Assembly: GCA_964630925.1 (NCBI GenBank)
Contig: CAZVZK010000021.1
Span: 1-64,000, forward strand
Length of the DNA: 64,000 nt
Direction: 5' to 3'
From: RGDT01 sp964630925
GTDB taxonomy: Bacteria > Planctomycetota > Planctomycetia > Gemmatales > Gemmataceae
Position 1 is the first letter of the stretch; every line of letters begins with the position of its first letter. A program made the position numbers and the translations under genes. The notes below the pieces were generated by a model that was not told the DNA's origin, searched no databases, and saw only the letters and a program-made list of their open reading frames with translations. Positions 60,080 to 64,000 of the stretch are shown one piece after another.

Positions 60080-60193
60080 GACAGGGGTCGGGTGGATGGG
60101 CGGGGATACTCCTTGACGGGGGCGGCGTCGTGTGTGACGGGCTGACTGAGCAGGCAACCCAATGACTCGTTCGACGGAGGAGGCGCGACGCGG

Positions 60194-61057
60194 ATGGGCG
60201 AAGAGCGTCCGGAGATTCCCGAGCCGATGAAGCGGGAGGTCCGCCAGCGGTGCGGGTTCGGCTGCGTGTTGTGCGGGCTGCCCCTGTACGAATACGAACA
60301 CATGGAGGGGTGGGCTAAGGTCCGGCGGCACGTGGCGAGCGAGATCACCCTCCTCTGCGACCGCCACCACCGCGAGAAGACGAACGGCTTGCTGCCTGTC
60401 ACCGCCGTGAAGGAGGCGGACCGAAACCCGCACAACAAGCGATCGGGGGTATCGCACCCCCTCCCGCTGCATTACTCCGGAACGACTTGTACAGTCGTCA
60501 TCGGGAGCAACCGCTTCCAGCGCTCCGGGGGGCCGTTCGTGGAAGGCTCACTGTTCGTTGCGATCGCCATCGACGACACCCCCCTCCTCATGTTCCACTT
60601 TGAACAGGGCCAACTGCTGCTGACCCTCCAAGTGTTCAATGAGAGGGGCGAGATTGTCCTTTGGGTCGATCGGAATGAGCTCAGGTACTTCACGAGCGCG
60701 TGGGACATCCGGCTGGAGGGCCGCACCCTCACCGTTCGGGAGGGTTTGGGGGCGTTCATCTTGGAGGTTGAATTCACCCCACCTGACAGGATCGAGGTGC
60801 GCAGAGGGCGGTTTGGCCTGAACGGGCTTGGACTGCTGATCGAGGACGATGCTCTGTGCTACGCCAATGGTGTCCAGTGTTTCAGCAACTGCGGGTTCAC
60901 TTTCCCTGCAGTGGCTATCCAGGTGGGCACGCTTCACGAGGGGGTCCCTGTAGGCATGCACCTGCCAGAGCGGGAGCGCGGACGGCCGGACTGGGAAACT
61001 GCCGCCCGAATCATTCGTGACTCCCGCCAGAGCTTGAAGAATTTCGGGAGCGAGTAA
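60194..61057 (+). CDS. HNH-type nuclease with C-terminal beta domain
   Basis: 287 residues. An HNH-type zinc nuclease module at residues 19-65: CxxC (Cys24, Cys27), EYEHMEGW with His36, and CDRHHREKTNG with Cys55 and His58/59. The remaining 210 residues are beta-rich (VEGSLFVAIAIDDTPLLMFHFE, VFNERGEIVLWVDRNELRYF), a domain commonly found behind this HNH type. GGAGGAGG precedes the start. It follows the restriction-modification gene by 115 nt and may form a defence pair with it; alternatively it is an independent mobile nuclease. Its 3' end overlaps a broken minus-strand gene. Confidence 0.8.
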   Translation: MGEERPEIPEPMKREVRQRCGFGCVLCGLPLYEYEHMEGWAKVRRHVASEITLLCDRHHREKTNGLLPVTAVKEADRNPHNKRSGVSHPLPLHYSGTTCTVVIGSNRFQRSGGPFVEGSLFVAIAIDDTPLLMFHFEQGQLLLTLQVFNERGEIVLWVDRNELRYFTSAWDIRLEGRTLTVREGLGAFILEVEFTPPDRIEVRRGRFGLNGLGLLIEDDALCYANGVQCFSNCGFTFPAVAIQVGTLHEGVPVGMHLPERERGRPDWETAARIIRDSRQSLKNFGSE

Positions 61058-61302
61058 GTCCGTCCATCACTCTCCTCGGTCGCCCGCTCGTTGTCAGGGT
61101 CGCCCTGACGATTCGGCAGCCGTTGGCGTTTCTCCTGGTGATCCTGGTAAATGTTGAGGCATCGCCCGTAGCAGCCGTGGCCAACCAAGGGGCACGACGG
61201 CGGGTATGAGCGCAGGGAAACGTAGGTGGCCGAGGCGGGGCCGGTCCTGGCGTTGTCGGACGTCTCGACGGCGGAGGCGGGCGGCGTGGTGTGTGCGCGC
61301 AT
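60934..61302 (-). pseudogene. Truncated gene with a SATYVS / CPxxCPxxGxGCY zinc-binding-like N-terminus
   Basis: The minus-strand frame has AGGAGG eight bases before its ATG (61300-61302) and begins with ARTGPASATYVSLRSYPPSC and PLVGHGCYG. This resembles the opening of a phage- and actinobacteria-associated family (ATYVSxxxCPxxCPxxGxGCYAE) that I recall but cannot name with certainty. After about 55 residues the similarity ends, and the frame runs antisense into the HNH gene. It is interpreted as a gene whose 3' part was deleted when the HNH/restriction block was inserted. Confidence 0.4.
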
Positions 61303-61353
61303 GGTGTCCCCTCCTGGGGCCGGCGCCTGGGCGTCGGGCCGGTCCTGGGTGAG

Positions 61354-61896
61354 TCAGAAGGGGATGAGGTGGGAGAGGCGGCGGAGCGGCACGGTGAGGC
61401 GGCGGCCGGAGGGGCGGCGGATGCGCGCCTTGCCGTTCGTGATCTCCTCGACGATGCAGTCCTCGGGCTGCGCGCCGCGGCGGTGGTAGGCGACGTGGTC
61501 GCCCCTGGTGATGTCGTCGGCGGAGGGGGCGGCGGGCGGCTCGACGCCGCCGGGGCGTCCGCCCATCTGGAGGACGCGGGCGCGCTCGTCCGGGTGGAGG
61601 TGGCGCGGGCGGGAGTCCTTGATCTCGGCGGGGTCGTTGCGGAGTGCCTCGGCCTCGGCGATGAGGTCGGCGAGGCCGGGGAGGGGGCGGGCGAGGAAGT
61701 CGGCGTGCTTGCACTTGCCGAGGAAGGAGGAGCCGGGGCAGGTGCAGGCCTTCGGGCGGGGGTGACGGTGCCTTCGGTGGCGTCGGTCTTCTTTATGGAT
61801 GGAGGCGGCGGGGATGGTGTCGGCGGGGCGGAGGGCGTGGACGGTGCGCTCGCCGTCCTTGGCGATGGGGGCGAGGGCGGAGAAGGGGATGGCTAC
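61354..61896 (-). pseudogene. SWIM zinc-finger protein lacking its start
   Basis: About 180 codons from VAIPFSALAPIAKDGERTVHAL to the TGA at 61354. The SWIM motif ACTCPGSSFLGKCKHADFL (CxC...CxH) is intact, and the C-terminal part (TRGDHVAYHRRGAQPEDCIVEEI, RRPSGRRLTVPL) looks normal. No in-frame ATG, GTG or TTG precedes the motif before the frame enters a GC-rich hairpin (61903-61935) and unrelated sequence. The start appears to have been replaced by a repeat. SWIM fingers bind DNA or protein. It lies 52 nt upstream of the truncated gene at 61302 on the same strand. Confidence 0.55.
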
Positions 61897-61902
61897 GCTG
61901 GA

Positions 61903-61935
61903 CCGCCGCCGCCCGCCGAAGGCGGGCGGCGGCGG
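61903..61935. repeat. 15-bp GC hairpin at the broken 5' end of the SWIM gene
   Basis: 61903-61917 and 61921-61935 are perfect complements with a GAA loop. GC-rich dispersed-repeat-like sequence continues to about 62040, followed by the promoter at 62106. The stretch 61897-62184 contains no gene. Confidence 0.7.
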
Positions 61936-62105
61936 GTCTTGTGCTTGTTTGGTGCAAGGACGCCGAGCGGGCCACGCCAGGGCCGGCTTTGCGGCCCGAG
62001 GCGTAGGCCGCGCAGCGGCCGTTGGCCCGCGCAAGGCGGGGGGAGGCGTGGAGGGTGGGTGTGAGGTGGTTGGGGGGCCGTGTCGTCGAACGACGCGGAT
62101 TGTCC

Positions 62106-62134
62106 TTGACAGGCGGGCGGCCGTGCTGTGTGAT
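62106..62134 (+). promoter_or_regulatory. Promoter TTGACA-N17-TGTGAT ahead of the cassette-like genes
   Basis: Perfect -35 (62106-62111), TGTGAT -10 (62129-62134), ideal spacer, 51 nt before the first cassette-like ATG and 29 nt before the GTTCGGC core. Its position resembles a Pc promoter in front of an integron attachment site. Confidence 0.6.
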
Positions 62135-62184
62135 GGCCTGCGCGGCGCAGGATAATCACATGGTTCGGCCACCGGAGGCGCAGA

Positions 62185-62676
62185 ATGGCGGTGAGCACGG
62201 TGCATCACTTCGTCGTTGAGCCGTTGACGGGTGTCGGCCCGATCCGGTTCGGGATGCACAAGGACGAGGTCAGCCGCGCCTTCACCTACGTCTACACCAG
62301 CTTCTACAAGTTTGAGTGGAGCAAGGTGCGGTCGGATCACTGCGAGGTGGTCGGCCTCATCATCCACTACGACGACGCCAGCCGGGTCAACTACATCGAG
62401 GTCCACAAGGCGCGGTATGCCACGGTGACGTTGGAGCTGTTCGGGCGGGACATCACCGGCATCTCGGTGCGGGGGCTGGTCGAGTTTCTGCGCGGGCGTG
62501 GCATCAAGGCCGAGAGGACGCACTACGGGTACGACTTCCCGGAGTTGTGTCTCAATACCTTCAACAGCGACCTTGAGTCCGAGGACGACCCAGTCGAGTG
62601 CCTCGGTGTCGGGCTGCCCGAGGGGAGCAAGCAAGAGGCCGAACCCGGCGCTGCAGCAGACGGCCCCCGCCTATAA
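62185..62676 (+). CDS. Hypothetical soluble protein in an integron-cassette-like context
   Basis: 163 residues. The opening VEPLTGVGPIRFGMHKDEVSRAF resembles the GxGxIxFGMxxxEV start found in various small bacterial proteins, some of them annotated as immunity-like. The rest (YDDASRVNYIEVHKARYATVTLELFGRDI) is alpha/beta. The last 13 codons (NPGAAADGPRL-like tail) are encoded by the left half of the attC-like site, so the stop lies inside it, as in integron cassettes. The ATG is 15 nt after a GTTCGGC core (62163-62169) with GGAGGC as ribosome-binding site. Confidence 0.65.
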   Translation: MAVSTVHHFVVEPLTGVGPIRFGMHKDEVSRAFTYVYTSFYKFEWSKVRSDHCEVVGLIIHYDDASRVNYIEVHKARYATVTLELFGRDITGISVRGLVEFLRGRGIKAERTHYGYDFPELCLNTFNSDLESEDDPVECLGVGLPEGSKQEAEPGAAADGPRL

Positions 62677-62732
62677 GTTTCCGTGACCACAGCTTCAGCG
62701 GGCGGGGGCCGCTGCTGAGCTGGATGTTCGGC
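62638..62732 (+). other. attC-like integron recombination site
   Basis: A 95-bp imperfect palindrome bounded by GCCGAAC (62638-62644) and GTTCGGC (62726-62732), equivalent to the R boxes. Inside, a 5-nt unpaired spacer (CCGGC opposite ATCCA) is followed by paired GCT, one extra G, paired CAGCAG, one extra A, and an 11-bp CGGCCCCCGCC stem. Unpaired spacers plus extrahelical bases on one arm are the structural hallmarks of attC. The boxes deviate from GTTRRRY at one position. The upstream gene ends inside it and the next begins 20 nt after it. Confidence 0.55.
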
Positions 62733-62751
62733 GATACGGGGCGGAGGCCGC

Positions 62752-63045
62752 ATGAGCTTTCAGCGCCACCGCGAGAAGACCAAGGACTGGCGGGCATGGG
62801 TCCGTCGGCACGGCCCCTCATTGGCGGAGCATGGCCTCCCGCCAGACGCAGTCCGCACAGAACTCGACTGGTTCCTGTTCCTCGACCACGGGTACATCCA
62901 GTCAACCAAGTCGTCGCCGGCTGACTGGTGGACGGTCAACATGCTCTCGGCTGACCACGCGAGATGGCTCGCCGGGTTCATCCAAGAGCAGTATGCCGAT
63001 CAGTACCCACAGTTGGTGGCCACACTTCGGCGAGGAACTGAGTGA
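62752..63045 (+). CDS. Small hypothetical protein following the attC-like site
   Basis: 97 residues (FQRHREKTKDWRAWVRRHGPSL, then LDWFLFLDHGYIQ and DWWTVNMLSADHARWLAGFI). Predicted soluble and mostly helical; no family recognised. GGAGGC precedes the ATG, as in the first cassette-like gene. No second attC-like site follows it within the window; a GGTGTAGCGG hairpin does. Confidence 0.6.
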   Translation: MSFQRHREKTKDWRAWVRRHGPSLAEHGLPPDAVRTELDWFLFLDHGYIQSTKSSPADWWTVNMLSADHARWLAGFIQEQYADQYPQLVATLRRGTE

Positions 63046-63054
63046 GACACTAGA

Positions 63055-63143
63055 GCGGGATCGGAGATGGTGTAGCGGGGTGAGGAGCGCTCCGCTTCGC
63101 GTCGCGGCTAACCAAGCCGCTACACCGACCCCGATACCGCCCT
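63055..63143. repeat. Inverted repeat with GGTGTAGCGG arms
   Basis: 63069-63078 and 63117-63126 are perfect complements and pairing extends imperfectly outward to 63055 and 63143; the loop contains a second hairpin (GAGCGCTCCGC). It begins shortly after the stop of the last gene and could terminate its transcript. Confidence 0.7.
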
Positions 63144-64000
63144 AGCCGCCGCCCCAGGATCTTCATGAGGGGATGATACGGGCGTGAGGCGGCGGGCCTG
63201 TCCGGCCGTGCGCGGCGTCCCCCTCCCCGGCCTCCGCCGGCTCGCCCGACCCTTCGCGTTTGTCGCCGCACGACGCCCCTCCCTGGCCCCGCCCGCGCAC
63301 GCCCTCATCCGCCCGCCGGCGTCACAATCTCGGACTCCGGACGTGCGCCACTGGTCTGACCTCCGGCGTAGGGTCAAAACAGGGTGGAAATCGGGTCACG
63401 GCAGGGTCACGGGAGGGTGGCCGTCGGGTGGAAAGAGGGTCGAAAGTGGCCCTCAACTGACCTCAACCGGGTATCAAGTTGCGGTCACTGACGCTCATCG
63501 GCACACCCCCACCCCCCTCACATGGCATTTCGGGCCTCGCGGGCACGCTGTTGGGTCCCGCGAAGCTGAGAAGATGTTGTGGTGGAAGTCTGGCCACGGG
63601 GCACCGGAGAGATGGGGGAGGGTTCCGGGCGAGGACAATCCCTTTGTTAGTATTGGACGGGTGTCCATGTCCCGTCAAGGGGCCTGCCAACTTTTCCCGT
63701 GTCCTGGCAGGGGCGTTGCGCGAGGTGACGTGTGACGGGTGACTCGGCGTAGGCTGGGCGGTGCGTGAGTGCGCAGGTGAGCGGGTGAGCGTGTGACTCG
63801 CGCACTCGCCGACGATCCGTGACACCATGCGTCGGTGGGCGCCAGAGTCACATGCGCAACTGGGTGAGCAAGTGCGCATGTGACTCCGGGGCGGGATTTG
63901 CGTTGCGGGATCGTGTGGGGGGGTCTGCAATGCAATGCAACGGCCCGGCCACCTCCGGCCAGGGTGTCTTGATCCGAGAGGCTGGCGTGGGTCGAGGAGG
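63144..64000. other. Non-coding stretch with word repeats and a 14-bp inverted repeat
   Basis: No convincing gene in about 850 bp. Seen: CGGGTCACGG/AGGGTGG words with period about 11 (63366-63470); GGTGAGCG heptamer-like words (63766-63800); a perfect inverted repeat GAGTCACATGCGCA (63845-63858, complement at 63873-63886); and a TGCAATGCA/GGGATTTGC element related to 6668-6734 near 63890-63945. Open frames here have unnatural composition. Confidence 0.6.

Noticed and set aside
60113..60138. TTGACG ... TGTGAC resembling a promoter, and GTTCGAC at 60170 resembling an integron core ahead of the HNH gene
   Set aside because: The spacer is only 14 nt and there is no palindromic partner for GTTCGAC, so neither a promoter nor an attachment site can be supported.
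61291..62064. 257-codon plus-strand frame
   Set aside because: Gly/Val/Ala-rich shadow of the SWIM fragment and adjoining repeat DNA.
63645..63685. Minus-strand TTGACG with TACTAA-like box and a GACGGG/CCCGTC palindrome
   Set aside because: No gene lies downstream on that strand and the spacing is poor; probably chance.
63184..63735. 183-codon plus-strand frame
   Set aside because: Composition is Arg/Pro/Ser-rich, it runs across word repeats, and no domain or ribosome-binding site is evident.
1..64000. tRNA or rRNA genes
   Set aside because: Gaps were read for T-arm (GGTTCGANTCC) and acceptor-stem patterns and for rRNA signatures; none was convincing, though a covariance search was not possible.

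Overview
Taxonomy. The window is about 70% GC DNA that looks like a planctomycete chromosome, most likely the Gemmata branch (Gemmatales). This is inferred from the gene repertoire: a secreted Gfo/Idh/MocA oxidoreductase with a Tat signal, DUF4058 and Uma2 proteins, a leucine-rich-repeat protein with the TIGR02996 companion domain, an ECF sigma factor overlapping a Ser/Thr kinase-WD40 fusion, an HTTM protein with a partner, PEP-CTERM proteins, and zinc-ribbon/TM/coiled-coil proteins. No rRNA, tRNA or CRISPR array was seen.

Layout. 1-6.5 kb: a tightly overlapping operon (polysaccharide deacetylase, two FemAB/CelD-like acyltransferases, a JmjC/cupin-like protein), then a secreted protein with a PEP-CTERM-like tail. 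6.8-15 kb: M20 peptidase; sucC, small genes, sucD, aspS and a CPBP protease. sucC and sucD are separated by about 2 kb of inserted genes. 15-26 kb: Uma2, MFS transporter, alpha/beta hydrolase, cyanophycinase-like peptidase, LRR protein and two ABC-2-type permeases. 26-33.7 kb: macrodomain protein, two Hsp20 chaperones, HTTM pair, Gfo/Idh/MocA oxidoreductase and two tandem DUF4058 genes. 33.6-43 kb (minus strand): TPR/zinc-ribbon protein, UDP-sugar epimerase and UDP-sugar dehydrogenase, a 1428-residue TPR protein and a PEP-CTERM protein; these read as envelope or extracellular polysaccharide functions. 43.5-50.8 kb: hydrolase-like protein, intradiol dioxygenase, a duplicated zinc-ribbon/beta-repeat pair and a WD40 protein whose 3' end has been overwritten by that duplication. 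51-55.7 kb: tandem hairpin repeats, ECF sigma factor and kinase-WD40.

55.7-64 kb is an accessory region. It holds a truncated phage capsid gene, a single-chain type ISP-like restriction-modification enzyme, an HNH nuclease, two broken genes, and a small-gene pair separated by a structure that closely resembles an integron attC site. No integrase is visible in the window.

Two themes cut across the window. First, at least nine intergenic hairpins are built from short tandem words (7-10 nt), each from a different word family, usually abutting stop codons. Second, promoters are often recognisable as TTGAC-like plus 17 (16-19) nt plus TA-G/T/A-GAT-like, or as extended -10 boxes. Coordinates and motif positions were read by eye; no similarity search was run.
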